This document shows positions 1-11,285 of a stretch of 64,000 bases of DNA, one piece after another (positions within the stretch are counted from its first letter, which is position 1; each line of letters starts with the position of its first letter). Origin of the DNA: Symsagittifera roscoffensis (taxonomy: Eukaryota > Xenacoelomorpha > Acoela > Convolutidae). The notes under the pieces were generated by a model, which did not search any database, was not told the origin of the DNA, and saw only the letters and a list, made by a program, of their open reading frames with translations. The position numbers were made by a program, and so were the translations under genes. Location: the NCBI RefSeq assembly GCF_963678635.1, contig NC_087065.1:48422381-48486380 (forward strand), in the 5' to 3' direction.

Positions 1-480
1 CTGTCATGCATTTATCTAAACTGAGTGCTAAATTTAATCCTTATCCTAAGGATGAAGTTTTTTTCTCCCGCGGGGAATGTCGTGAGGCGACTTTCGGTAC
101 CTCGCTTATCCTATGCATAAATATATTAATCATGTGTATCTACTTATCTGTTCGCTATTATGTATGTCCTTACTCAAGGCCATAACTAAACGGTCAGTTT
201 GTGCCGTTAAGTTTTGCGTTTAGCCAGTTGCCCGATAGCCTTAACACGATACAGTCATATACTGAACTGAGTGCCTATTCTATACCTCTATATATTCGCC
301 ATCTATGGTTTATCTAAAATGGCGTTAGTAAATGTTTATTCATTCGATACAGTGTATCTATTTATTCTACTCATAACCTATCTATTTATGATACTAATTA
401 ATTTACTATTAGCTTTTAACCCTTCAATCTTGAGTCAGTACTGGGCGGGTTACATTGCAACCTAGCATTGCAACCTTGCA
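1..480. other. No gene seen; possible LTR or retroelement debris
   Basis: I see no protein family here. The stretch has a less AT-biased texture than the following 800 bp, a 7-3-7 palindrome near 38-54 (ATCCTTA..TAAGGAT) and a CCCGCGGGG block near 68. It could be the end of an LTR cut by the window edge, but there is no second copy in the window to prove it. The longest open frame (271-465) is leucine-rich with no recognisable motif. Confidence 0.25.
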
Positions 481-1292
481 TAAAAAATGGAATGAAAGCA
501 CTTAAATCGGAAACAAACAAAAAATTAAAAAAGTGAAAAAACCAAATACACGAATTTCATTATTTCGTCTGAAATGATATTCAAATTGAGAAAAAAGGCG
601 TCCAGCAAAGAAAGTTGCAAAGAAAAGAGATTCCAAATTTTTCAACGAACGGCAACAAAACCGACAAAGCTGGGGTCAGTTCTCGTTGAACCAAACAAAA
701 CTGAATAAAAACTTTCCGCCATTTTTTAAAATCTTTATGTGTGTTTCCGGAAGAAAAGAGGCATAAATTTATTTTAACGTTTAAAACGACGCAAAATGAG
801 GTCAAAGAGCCGATGAAACATAAGCTAAAACCAACTGGAAGCTTTTAAAACCACTATTGATTCAAGAAAACATAGCTAGAAACAGGATCAAATTTATAAA
901 GCAAAAAACAAAAAGAAGAGTAGAATATACAAACAGAGGCTAATAAACTTCCTTTTTACCGGGGAAAAAACAGTTTCTCGAATAAATTTGCTTGCAGGAT
1001 AATTATTTCGCATATCTGGCAACTAAGCTGTCAAAATTTAATCAAACAAAAGAAATGATTTAATCATAAAAAAGAAAATTTTAAAAAGGAACATTTTCAG
1101 ATTGAACAAAACAGTTGCTGACCCAATTTGAAACCAAGAGTTTTACATTCCCAGGCGTGGACATTGCCTCAAGCCTAAAATTGCCAGAAAAAAATAAGCA
1201 ATTTCAATTATTAGAAATCAAGTTTTCAATGCAATTAATGACTTACTTAACAAAGTTGTTAAACTGAAAAAAACCTATCTACTTAATCTTTC
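481..1292. other. AT-rich intergenic DNA, no gene seen
   Basis: A-rich, low-complexity sequence without a convincing exon. Around 780-830 a short stretch (GAGCCGATGAAACATAAGC) resembles part of the SINE-like family found at 28.6 and 48.2 kb, suggesting an eroded fragment. Confidence 0.4.
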
Positions 1293-1301
1293 ATATATAT
1301 A

Positions 1302-1353
<52 letters not shown>
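1293..1353. repeat. TA dinucleotide microsatellite
   Basis: About 60 bp of nearly pure alternating T and A. The last eight bases (TATATATG) also form the left target-site copy of the MITE that follows. Confidence 0.9.
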
Positions 1354-1355
<2 letters not shown>

Positions 1356-1756
1356 GGGGCGGATTTAGGGGGGGGGGCGGATTCCCCCCTTTGATACTTT
1401 TTCAGAAATCCATTTTTGGCCGACCGACCCTAAAATTTTTCTAAAGGCGCCTATGGCGCCAATATATACTAACTTTGAGGGGGAGCGCGCGCCAAAAAAA
1501 ACTTTGAGGGGGAGAGCGCGCGATTTTTTTGTCAAAATTTTTCAAAAAGTGCCCAAAAACGGCTTTTTTGACTGTTTTTTCAAAAATTTGCCTGCGGCGC
1601 AGAAAATTTAGCAAAAATAGGGGCAAAACAGTGCTTAGGGAGAGCTCGAAAAATCTATTTGGTCGACCTAAAAAAAAAAAAAAAGGTTAAAATTTTCCAA
1701 TTTTTTTTGAAAATCCGCCCCCCCCCCCCCTCGAGAAAATCCTAGATCCGCCCCTG
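1354..1756 (+). mobile_element. hAT-type MITE, complete with TIRs and 8-bp TSD
   Basis: A 403-bp non-autonomous element. It begins CAGGGGCGGATTTAGG and ends with the inverse, CCTAGATCCGCCCCTG. It is flanked by a perfect 8-bp direct repeat TATATATG (1346-1353 and 1757-1764). An 8-bp duplication with CAGGGG-type termini is the hallmark of hAT transposons. The inside holds G and C homopolymer runs and the motif GGCGCCTATGGCGCC, and it has no coding capacity. Further copies lie at 52037-52455 (opposite orientation) and 20440-20587 (fragment). Confidence 0.88.
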
Positions 1757-1764
1757 TATATATG

Positions 1765-2204
1765 AAAGAATATACAAATTCTTGAATCTTCAAACAAATA
1801 TCCCGACACAATGCCAATATCTAATACCAATCGACAAAAAAACTAATTGGCTCTGAAAGCCATAGGTTTTAAATATATATCACTTCAACACTCAAAACTT
1901 GTTGATTGCTCATAGTGGATCTCCATAAACCTTCACGCCGATAATTAAACGATTGTAGCTGGAGTAAATTTAACTGAACACATACAGCATACAGATTTTT
2001 CAGTTACAAATACAGAGATGCATTTCTGTAGCATCATTTCATTTCAAGGGTTCTCGATCTATTTCACAGGTTTTCTACTCAGAGCTTTCTCAGTTCTTGC
2101 TTTCTAGCATTTCTGCACTTCTTATTCTCTCGGAGAACAAAACACTATTTTTCCACTTCTAGCTTTTTGTCAAATGCTAGAGGTGATTAGCAATGTGAGG
2201 ATGC
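1765..2204. other. Intergenic, no gene seen
   Basis: No exon-like open frame, RNA gene or terminal repeat was recognised in this stretch. Confidence 0.4.
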
Positions 2205-2545
2205 CGTCACCTGACAAAACCCTGAAAATGGAAGGAAGTAGAACCAGACAAAATTCGCACGACTCCTTGGACAACATCCTGTCCCTATCTGCAGATTTAT
2301 TTTATACCACATCAGCATCCAACGATGAAAGATGACCAAATAGGCGTTCTGATTTTTTACTGATGGGGCTGATTAGTTAGCTTCGATAAGTAGTTGTAGT
2401 CAACAGGCTGAGCCGAGGCAAAACTCAGGCAGGCGAAAATTGATTCTGGGTTATTCGAAATGCTCTTAACTGTATGTAGGTGAAATAAAGGTAGTGGAAC
2501 TTTGTCTCTTTATCTTTCATTGAAGCTCATCGGTACCAATGTTCA
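2205..2545. repeat. Direct repeat, copy 1 (partner at 3.1 kb)
   Basis: Matches 3125-3490 in the same orientation over about 340 bp. Shared landmarks include CCTGACAAAA, ATACCACATC, GATGAAAGATGACCAA, GGGCTGATT and TTCTGGGTT. Divergence is clearly above 20 percent with small indels, so the duplication is old. The coding content is unclear. Confidence 0.7.
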
Positions 2546-3124
2546 ACGGCTGCTTATCTACATTTGTTTCTCTTGATGCACAACGACTGTACAACTAACG
2601 AACTTTCTAACTTATCGTTAAATATGTGGAAACGAAGACTAATTCTCGAATCGTCGGGCAATTTTTAGGATTCACTGACATTTGCTAAAAATTATTTGAC
2701 AAAAAAAATTAAGAAGCTCTGAAATCCATTTGAGTTATGTATGGATTACTATACTCATAGAGTAATTTCAGATAAGGTACACCGTCTGCTCGTCACGCTA
2801 TCTTATTTTCGGCCGGATAGATTCGTGCAACTTCTTAGTCTAATACCAATCTTAATCTTACTCTTATATCTCCTAGACTCAATAGATCTAGTGTACACCG
2901 GTTTATTCGAGTTAGTTCCAGAATGAGAAGTTTAATTCAAATTGTTCTGGTGTTGAAACTAGAAGTAGTTTCAACACTTACAAATAAGTGGGTTGTTAGT
3001 TTGATGGAGTATGATTGGTTAGTATTTAACATTTTATACAGATAAAATATCATAATGATAACCAATGATAAATACTAGTTTAGATCTGGTGGTTCCACAT
3101 TGGTTTTGAATATAAATTACTGCT

Positions 3125-3490
3125 GCTGCCTGACAAAATCCTGAAATCAGAAAAGAGGCGGTACTAGCCAATATTCGCAATACTCTTGGGCCAACCAAAC
3201 TGAATGGGCTTTATCCTGTCGCTCTCTGCAAATTTCATCGATACCACATCGGCATCCGATGATGAAAGATGACCAAGTAGGCATTGTGACTTTCTTTATT
3301 ATTTGGACTTGGGCTGATTGGTTAGTTTAGGTAACAAGTTGCATTTTACAGAAGATTGCGGGGCAAAATTCTGGCAGGCAAAAATTTGTTCTGGGTTCTT
3401 TGAATTATTCTTGAATGTAGCAGATGAAATGTATGGAGCTCAACTTTGTTTTTTAGTCTTTTGTAAAGCTTATCACCACTAATGACTAGT
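3125..3490. repeat. Direct repeat, copy 2 (partner at 2.2 kb)
   Basis: Second copy of the segment at 2205-2545, about 920 bp downstream in the same orientation. It has the same landmark order (CTGACAAAATCCTGAAA, ATCGATACCACATCGGC, GATGAAAGATGACCAAG). It is either a local tandem duplication or two copies of a dispersed repeat. Confidence 0.7.
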
Positions 3491-4198
3491 ATCTGGTTAC
3501 CTAAAGTAGTTTGTCTTGCTGTATTGCATATCCTAACCAACGTTTGTATCCAATTTCTCCTTACTCGATGTATGCTTAACCACTTGCGAGGTGATTAAGT
3601 ATTGCTTTGTCTTTAATAATCTTCACTTTCAGCGAGTCCATGATCCATTTTAACCACGAATACCTACAACTCATTGAAATCTTTTTTTTTCTATCTGCAA
3701 GTCGCGTCCCCTCAGTGTTTCAAGTAACAAGCAACAATGAGCGAAAGGTAGCATAGCTGGGGGCATGACTTCTTTTGGAAACTTACACTTATGGTGCAAT
3801 GCAAGCATTTCTTGAGCATAGTGGTGTTGCTTCAATGTTTGGCAAGTTCCAGGTGGAGTCGCACCTTGGTGTTTTGTTTTTAATGTGCACTTATTAACCA
3901 CAAAAAGAACCGATTAAGTTTTCGACTGACAGCGTGTAGGTGTCCAGCACTCCTCCTCTCTGTCAAAAACCCCCATCCTGCCTTCTACAAGGTATCGATG
4001 TTGGCATTTGATCCCACTCTAGTTCCGTACAGGTCTCAGCGTCTGGAAGCTCCCAACCATTTCCCCTCATATAGCTCATGACAGGGCCCTTCACTGGAGT
4101 ACTGGTTGAAACCCTTCCTGAGATCAGTGAAGCGCTCAGTTCCTCTGAATGAATAATTAAAGAAATCGCGAATAAAGTTATCATTAACATAGGTAGAT
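3491..4198. other. Unassigned, slightly exon-like region beside the Gypsy insertion
   Basis: Base composition is more balanced than in the flanks. On the minus strand about 4162-3966 reads open from a plausible acceptor (a pyrimidine-rich run ending TTCATTCAG) to a possible donor (CCTT followed by GTAGAA). The peptide includes MSYMRGNGWELPDAETC, which I cannot assign to a family. It may be a real exon interrupted downstream by the Gypsy element, or another repeat. I see no partner exon. Confidence 0.25.
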
Positions 4199-4206
4199 TC
4201 TACGTA

Positions 4207-4443
4207 TGAATATCTAATTCTCGAATCCGAATGGATCGATAAACAAAGAGTCTCACAGAAGCGGTGTAAAACACCTAGTCGATTTACAACATTTATTCAC
4301 GACTGAACAATAGTTCAGACACAGTTCATGTTTGACGCCTATCAAGGTCAACCGACCGACCAACCGAGTAAGGTTAACATAAAAAATGAACAAAATAAAT
4401 AACATGTATATATAATGAGTTCATCGATCCAGGCCGGATGACA
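4207..4443 (-). repeat. 3' LTR of the Gypsy element
   Basis: About 237 bp, closely matching 11043-11281 but with some 20 substitutions and small indels. On the minus strand it starts TGTCATCCGGCCTGGATCGA. The similarity extends eight bases past the TG/CA boundary (TCTACGTA at 4199-4206), so the exact outer end is uncertain by that amount. Confidence 0.9.
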
Positions 4444-4480
4444 TTCCCGCTCAGCAAGAGAAATCTAAGCAAACTGTTTT

Positions 4481-4585
4481 CAGCTTTGAGTTTTATACTC
4501 CCCGTGGGACGTTTTGAGCTTTGAGTTTTATAGTCCCCGTGGGACTTTTTGAGCTTTGAGTTTTATAGTCCCCATGGGAGTTTTG
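4481..4585 (-). repeat. Three tandem 35-bp units beside the 3' LTR
   Basis: Units begin at 4481, 4516 and 4551, each built on GAGCTTTGAGTTTTATAGTC followed by CCCGTGGGAC. They lie inside the Gypsy element between the integrase and the polypurine tract, in the part that would form the 3' untranslated region. Confidence 0.88.
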
Positions 4586-5494
4586 ATTTCTCCTCACACC
4601 TCTGTTTGTTTTCCATCTTTGTTGGCGTCCTCCACATTATTTTCATGTTCCCCTTCGTAAAATTTTTCGTTTTTCTTTTCATTCTGATCTCCTTTCGGCG
4701 TGCCTTTCTCCTTTACAAATAGAATATCATTGTTGTTATTGTTCGTTTCGTCTACTGTTGGTGATGTCAAGTTTTTTAATTCTTTTTTGGACTAATGGCT
4801 TCGATAAATTTAACGCAAGCTTGATATTGTGGTGTTTTCTCTGTAAATCCCATTTCTTGTATGAGCGATTTTAGGCTCGGTTAACTTTCTGTATTTGTTT
4901 TATCTGGCGGCGATTCAATTTCAAATCGAATTGTTTTCTGTCCTTCGTCGTTCGTGTCGTTTATTGCGTTAATCGGGACAGGATTCCCGAAATGCAGTTG
5001 ATAGCGCCGACTGGCGGTTTCGTGTTGATTTCCGTTGTGGTACTGCTGTGATTGTGGGTGGCGTACATTTTGGTTCAGCCTCTTCGGCGATGGTGCGATG
5101 TCTCCCGAGGATGTAGACGAATCATCGTCGTTGTCTGATCCACTGGATGTGGTTTTCTCCTGCGTGTTGTTATCTCTCGTCTTTTCAACCTTGTCGTCTG
5201 TTTGTAAACTTATTCCGCGTGTTGTTTGTAATTTGTGTGTCGGGCGCCCGCCTGTTCGTTTTCCTGTCGATTTGGCCTTTCTTTTTGTCGGACTGTTCTG
5301 ATGTGCCTGGCCTGTAGTCTTCTCTTGACGAGTTAATTTTACTGGTAATTTCGTTCTCTCGTCCTCTCGTCCTCCATTTCGTTCTCTCGTCCTCGGGTGT
5401 TGAGGAGCGTTAGGATTCTCGATGTCTAAAAAACACAGGCATGGTCCTGATCTCCGTGCGGATTTATCCGGACCGTGCAGATAGGGTTAATATT

Positions 5495-5525
5495 CGGACC
5501 GTGCAGAGAGAGTCTGCATGGTCCG
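5495..5525. repeat. Short perfect-looking hairpin in Gypsy 3' region
   Basis: CGGACCGTGCAGA, a 5-bp loop GAGAG, then TCTGCATGGTCCG: a 13-bp stem with one mismatch. A partial copy of the arm lies just upstream (5469-5481). Confidence 0.75.
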
Positions 5526-5645
5526 TATATTAAAGGGTTAGGAACAAATGAGGCTCCGCTATTTATTAATAGTCTTGGTTGCTTTCCGAATGTTTGTACC
5601 TATGCGGTATGTTGTGTGTATATTAAGATTTTCCCGTCTTTGTTT

Positions 5646-6733
5646 TTATATCTTTGTTCGAATTTTTTTTGGATCTTTAACCTTTGTTGCTAGTCTAATT
5701 GTTTTTCGTGCCACCTGGTTTATGCGTTTTTTCGTACTTTTGTCTATTGTTGCTTGTACCCTTTTATATCGTACATTTAACCTATCCTTGTTTGTTTCTG
5801 TAACTTTAGAGTTTGCACCTGTGTGTTGCTGTGGCGGAGACTTCGCTATTTGGAGGGTTTTCGGCATTTGTGGATTCAATTTTGTTTCTTGTCTCCTCAT
5901 GAATACTTCGTTTTTCGACCACCGTTGTAAGTCATGCAATCTCTCTGCTGGTAGTGGCGGCTTTGTAAGGTTCTTTCTATCTAACCAAGCATGTTTTGTT
6001 TTTTCCCAGTTTAGGTTATTAGGTGAACTAGTAGTTGCTTCATTTGAAAGAGGAGTGTTTGGTTTTCGGCCCATGTAGGCCTCAAACGGTGAAATTTTTC
6101 TGACGCCATGTGGTGTGATTCTCAATGTTTTTTTAATCTCAGCCACATCGCAAGCGAGATTGTATGGTGTGTTTGTTTTATCGATTTTCATTAGGACTAA
6201 CCTGCGTTTTAATGTTTGGTTCATTCTCTCGACTACTCCTATTGCTCTTTGATCGTCTACCGGGGCGAAAAATAGTTTTATATTGTTTGTACTGAAAAAA
6301 AATTTTTTTTTCGCTCTAATTGTTTGCGCCTGGTCGCACCTTAATCTTCGAGGTACCCCGTTATTAGAAATGCATCTTTGCATAAATTGAATGGCAACAT
6401 CCGCTGTTGTATTCGAAAGAAATTTTGTTTTGCAGCAGAGATTTTTGACCACCTATCTATTGCAACTAAAATGTACGCGTCCCTGTTTAATTCGTCCGGG
6501 AGGGGAACTGCGGAATCTAATTGAACGTCTTCGTTAGGCTCGACCACTGGTTCCATATGGAATGAATGTTTTGTTCCTATTATGGGTTTTAAATTTTTAC
6601 CTTGTTCCGGGCATTGTCTGCAATTTTGTGCCTTTTGTACGATGGATCTGTGGGTATGCGGAAACCAGACATGTTGACACAAATCCAACATTGCTGCCGA
6701 TCCTAGATGGGTCAGATGGAGACTATTAAGCAC
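5646..6733 (-). pseudogene. Gypsy integrase (zinc-binding and DDE core), frameshifted
   Basis: Two overlapping minus-strand frames form one integrase. The upstream frame (6733-6341) carries the zinc-binding H-H-C-C module (HLTHLG, then CRQCPEQGK) and the first catalytic aspartate in a short LDSA segment, where Gypsy integrases normally have LDxxGP. The downstream frame (6452-5646) carries the second aspartate (RRLRCDQA) and the catalytic glutamate (IGVVERMNQTLKRR). A frameshift lies near 6340-6450. A tail of about 180 residues after the core shows no chromodomain. The copy is dead. Confidence 0.88.
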
Positions 6734-6755
6734 TCTTTGGCGTAACTGTGTAGGG

Positions 6756-7690
6756 ATGACGATCCTCTCATCGATTAGTAAACAGTCCTCTCTGACTGTA
6801 ATCTGTTTCTTATGTTGTGCCAGTATTGTCTGTAAGACGCTTTTATGGCTTCCCAGTTTCTCTTTTTTACGATATTTATCAGGGGGCGTAGATTCCGATT
6901 CTTCTTTATGGCAGCAGCAACGAATCGTACGCCTAGAACCCGTTGTATCTTTTGGCTCTGATTCTGTTGTTCGTGGCCTTCGCCATTGTCGTGACTATCC
7001 CTCCGTGATCATACAATCACTGGCTTCTAACTGCAATGTTGTTGTCAATGTCGGTGATTTTACATTATCTGCCTTCTCCTCAAATTTCTTCTGTCCTCCT
7101 TTTCTCTCCTATCGGACTTTGTTTGTGTAGCCATTGTTGTTGTTGGCGTTTCAGTTTGGGCGGCTCGTGTTGTTTTTATTTTTAGACTGATGTCCTTTTG
7201 TTTGTTGATTATAGTCGTTTTTCCTGAGTGGTGTCATCTCCAAATATAATTTTGGAGAAGTTCGTCTTCTCCCTTGTTTCTCGTTTTTTCTTTGACGATA
7301 ATAGTTCCCTTGCATCCTGAACTAAAGTTGTCGAAGCGATGGGAGACTTGTAATCCGGCGATTTTGTGTGGTCTGCATTCCCTTTTCTTCCTTTAGTTAG
7401 GGGTCGTTTGTGCCATCTCGGGTCCGATAAGCTTTCTTCTCGGTCCGAGAAGCCTTACCGTTGTGTGGTTGATTCTGTTGTGCCCCGTGACTCGGTTGTT
7501 TTTAGTTCTGGGGAAGAAAAGATCTTCCTTGAAACCTTTTGTCTCTGGTTTGCGGCTCATCTTCTTTGTCCGAACTGTGTGTGTTGAGATTGTGTTAACT
7601 GAGATTTTGCAGCTTAGTTGATCTTTTAGCTTTTTTGAATGCGGAAGGACTGACTGCTGACTGTTTATGAGCAGATTTTGAGTAAAACTG
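6756..7690 (-). pseudogene. Gypsy pol spacer between RNase H and integrase
   Basis: The RNase H and integrase zinc module are separated by about 950 bp with no intact frame. On the minus strand it reads as short lysine-, arginine- and glutamine-rich pieces interrupted by stops, as expected of a decayed linker. I see no extra domain. Confidence 0.5.
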
Positions 7691-7693
7691 AAT

Positions 7694-8523
7694 TTAATTG
7701 TGAGTTTGCAATTGACCGCATGCGGAATGTTTGGAATGTTTAGTTGTTAATTGAGCGTTTGAACTAGCATTCAACAGCCCTTTGTTTTTCGCGCGCTTTT
7801 TGATCAGCTCATACGGCGCTGTAATTTGATTAGCCAGATTATTGAGGATGACATTTTCAATCAGTTTGAGGTTGTTTATGAATGCATTAATTGATGCTAC
7901 AACAAATTCCTCGTCGTACTCACTAGGAGGTATTGCGAATCCAACCGGATTTCGAAAAATGAAATCTATTAGTCCAATTTTGTGCCCCGCAAGATGTTTG
8001 ATGACAAAATGAAATTGTATCAGTCGGTCAATCCAGCGCAGCCTACTCTGACTTGTTTTCGATTGTTCGTTCGCGTTTAAAGCGCTGATTAAATCTTGGT
8101 GGTCTGTAATGACGGTAAAGTGTTTTCCATATAAATAGTATTTGAAATGTTCAAATGCCCACACGACCCCTAATAACTCTAGTTCGTTTACGGAACATTT
8201 TTCCTCGAGGGAATTTAAGAAACGTGACGAATAGACACATATGCTACGGGTACCCAACGTTCTGGTGAATTTTGTTCTAGTGAAGCCCCTAGTCCTGTGG
8301 TAGATGCATCGCATACGATACGAGTATCAAGGTGTTGGTCAAAGTGTTTGTTTTGTGTTATTTTAGCTACTTGTTTCAAAATGATTTTGAAGCCTGTGTT
8401 GTGCTCTGGTGACCAGCCACGTGGTTTATTTTTCTCTGTATTTTTTAACAGTGGGCGTAAAGCAGCTGCTGTTTGTGCTAATTTTGGTATGTAGTTGAAA
8501 TAGAGTTGATGTATGGAGCCCAT
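7694..8523 (-). pseudogene. Gypsy RNase H domain, frameshifted
   Basis: Two overlapping minus-strand frames. 8523-8215 holds the RT connection region (ALRPLLKNTEK) and the first RNase H aspartate (IVCDASTTGLGASLEQ). 8314-7694 holds the later motifs (ELELLGVVWAFEHFKYYLYG, VITDHQDL, and RLRWIDRLIQF with a downstream D). The switch of frame lies near 8215-8314. Confidence 0.88.
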
Positions 8524-8693
8524 AAAACTTTTTAATTTTTTAAAAATTCTTGGTGGCGATAGTTTTTCAATGGCCTCCGTTTTTTTATAAGAGGTTTTGT
8601 TCCCTCGCTATTAATGTTAAACCCTAACCACTCAACCTGTTCGCATCCGAACTTAAATTTATTCAATGAGATCGCAAGGTTTTCTTCGTCTAA

Positions 8694-9860
8694 TTATGTC
8701 AAAACTGCTTGTAATTTCTGCCGGTGTAACTCGACATACCCTTTTGTTACTATCAATATATCGTCTAAGTATGCATAGGTGTTAGTACAATTCGTAAAAG
8801 TTACTTCAAATGCTTTTTGAAATTCAGCTGGCACATCCATAAGGCCATAGAACCCTGTTTGGAATTGATATGTCCCGGTGGCGTTGCCACCAATAAGGCT
8901 GAAATTGCATTGTTCTCTGGTCTTATCCAAAGGGATTTGCAAGTATGTGTAACAAAGGTCGAGTGGAGAAAAAAGCGTTTGTTTGGATTTGTCCGATTTG
9001 ACTACCTGTGCGATGTTGTCCAGCAGTAAGTCGATATTGGGCAATCGGTATTTGTTTTTATGTATGAATTTGTTTATTTTTTTGGAGTCTAGCGCCAGTT
9101 TAACTGTCTGATCCTTTTTTACTGTTATGACAATTGGGCTGATAAATTGTCGATCTGAACATTTACCTAACTTGCTAATGTGTTTTTGGTCCATCGGCTT
9201 GTTTAATTCCTCTTCAACTCGTTCTTGTAGGTGCACGGGAATACGTTGACTCTTTTGTTGAATTGGGGTGAAATCTTTGCTGAATTGGGTTCTCATCACA
9301 TGGTGTTTTGATTTTCCAATACGTATACACAGTTTTTGGAAATTATCTCTGACCCATTGTTTAATCTCTGGATCTGACTCCTCCTGTTCGCGTACATTTA
9401 GCACATTCTGTTTTTGCTTTTCTTGAATCAACTTGATACCTATTCGTGGTAAAATGTTTCTTCCTATGATGTTCGCTTTTTGGTCATCTACTATAATAAA
9501 TGGAGCTGTCTGGATTTTCCAGCCTCCTGATTCAATCATTATTATCAATCTCCCTTTCGGATTCTTTGTTTCACCATTGTAGCATACCAGATTCCTGGCG
9601 GTGTCCTCTGGTGGAATGCATTTGAATAATGCTGACTTGTCGTTCTGTTGTATGCGCCGTGCGGTTTTTTCAATTAGGAAGGACATTGGACTGCCCGAAT
9701 CGGCGATCGCGAATAATTCTTCTGTATTTGTTTTTAATTTAACGATGTGGCTGTTTAAATCATCCTCGGACAGTTGTGTTTTTAATATCGAAAGATTCGG
9801 CAACTGCCTTAACCGAGAATTTGTCTATTTGGTAATAGTCCCATCCATTGTTTGAGGTGA
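8694..9860 (-). pseudogene. Gypsy protease and reverse transcriptase, N-terminal part of pol
   Basis: A long open minus-strand stretch of about 370 residues. The retropepsin active site is FAIADSGSPMSFL (D-S-G). RT motifs follow in order: LALDSKKINKF, FSPLDLCYTYLQIPLD, TGFYGLMDVPAEFQ and the catalytic YAYLDDILIV. The frame ends soon after the YLDD box, and the thumb and connection lie in a different frame below 8694. Frame continuity with gag is lost near 9860-9934. Confidence 0.92.
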
Positions 9861-9933
9861 ACTCAGCAAATGCCACGGGATCGCTTTCGGTTTCCAAGCT
9901 TTCAGTTTCAATTTCTTCCTGATGTTCATCATG

Positions 9934-11026
9934 TCAATCTCCCAAGTAGTTGACGTTTTTGGATCGACAAACTTTTACAAAATGTATTCGTTTGGCGCAT
10001 TTTGAGCAGATCTTGTCTTTTTGGGGGCAAGATTGAAAAAGATTTTGACCATATTCGTTTCTGCATTTGTAGCATTGTTTTTGAGTGTTTACATTAGTGT
10101 TCTGTTGTTGTCCTCTTGTGTTTTGTGTTCCACGTGTATACGGTAGACTGCGGAAACCACCCTGGCGTCTTTGTGAGTTTTGATTCTTTGAGTAGTTATA
10201 TCGGCCACGTGTGTTTATGTAATGTACCGCTTCTTGTTTTGTTGTTGTTGTTTGTCCTCCGATCGGGTTTATCTTCATTGTGCGACTGTGTTCAATACCC
10301 TTTTCCCGGCGGATTGCATATTCGTACGCATCTTGTGGACTCCATGTTTGTGCTAGTAATTCTGCCGCAATTGTTTTAATGTTCATATGCGCGGTGAACA
10401 TTTTTCTCACCCACCTGTCTTCACGGTCACCACAATCAGCTCTTGAAGCTAGTTCTACTAGATCCGCATGGAATTGTTCAAGGCTCTCCGATTTTTTTTG
10501 CTTCCTATAGATAAAATTGTACCTTTCGAAGGCTACTATTCTGGTCGTAATGAAAATATCTTCTTGTGTTATCATTAGGTCTTGTGTGGTGACAGTATGT
10601 AGTTCCAAGCTGGGTCTTTTCTGTTGAATTTGTCTTTGCCCTTCAGCTCCTAGATATAGAAAAAGATAGCTGCGTACTTTCGCGTGTGCTTCCTCCCACC
10701 TGAATGAATTAATAGCACTCCTTTCTCCAGAGCTTTTATGACATGGTTTTCCCAACCAACTCGTTTCTCCTGGTTTCGAACCTCTCATTTTTCCTCTGTG
10801 CCTCAGTTTTACCCGTTATTTCGACTTCATATATAGGTTCTGGGGTTTTGACTAGTGTTGGTCTGGCTCTCAGCTAGTTTCGTACCTCAATTCCGTCCTT
10901 TGCCAATATTGCCATCTCCAGTATTGCTGCCCACTTGGACCACTCTATTGGTGGTTCGACGGACGCCTGCACCCAAAACGGGTTAAAATTTAGCGGATTT
11001 TTGGAATATCCTGATGGCTGCGCCAT
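9934..11026 (-). pseudogene. Gypsy gag with zinc knuckles, interrupted
   Basis: The gag start is probably the ATG at 11026 (MAQPSGYSKN...), whose frame closes at 10872 after about 50 codons. The main part (10788-9934) contains a capsid-like region and, near its C-terminus, two zinc-knuckle-like units: CYKCRNEYGQ, damaged, and CSKCAKRIHFVKVC, which keeps the C-x2-C-x4-H-x4-C spacing. It ends VNYLGD just before the protease. The start codon lies only about 16 bp inside the 5' LTR. Confidence 0.82.
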
Positions 11027-11042
11027 GTCATACCTCTACGTA

Positions 11043-11281
11043 TGAATATCTAATTCTCGAATCCGAATGGATCGATAAACAGAGAGTCTCAACCGAAGCG
11101 GTGTAAAAAAAACTAGTCGATAGACAACATTTATTCACGACTGAACAATAGTTCAGACGCAGTTCATGTTTGACGCCTATCAAGGTCAATCGACCGACCA
11201 ACCGAGTGAGGTTATCATAAAATATGAATAGTATAAATAACAAGTATATATACTGAGTTTATCGATCCAGGCCGGATGACA
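11043..11281 (-). repeat. 5' LTR of the Gypsy element
   Basis: Partner of 4207-4443. The right flank CGTA (11282-11285) pairs with CGTA to the left of the other LTR. As a 5' LTR it would carry the promoter. A TATATATAC run lies near 11247-11255. Confidence 0.9.
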
Positions 11282-11285
11282 CGTA

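Larger units (their letters stand above)
4207..11281 (-). mobile_element. Ty3/Gypsy LTR retrotransposon, full-length but decayed
   Basis: A complete LTR element read on the minus strand, with order 5' LTR (11281-11043), gag, protease, reverse transcriptase, RNase H, integrase, 3' LTR (4443-4207). Domain order RT-RNase H-integrase is that of Ty3/Gypsy and excludes Copia. LTRs start TGTCATCC and end in CA. The tetranucleotide CGTA flanks both outer ends (4203-4206 and 11282-11285) and is a plausible target duplication. A purine-rich GAGCGGGAA abuts the 3' LTR. Reading frames are broken by several stops and frameshifts and the two LTRs differ at many sites, so the copy is old and inactive. Confidence 0.93.

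Noticed and set aside
271-465. Membrane-like small protein
   Set aside because: Leucine/isoleucine richness comes from AT-rich sequence; no start context, motif or conservation evidence.
5548-6078. Long hydrophobic plus-strand open frame
   Set aside because: It is the antisense shadow of the Gypsy integrase on the minus strand.
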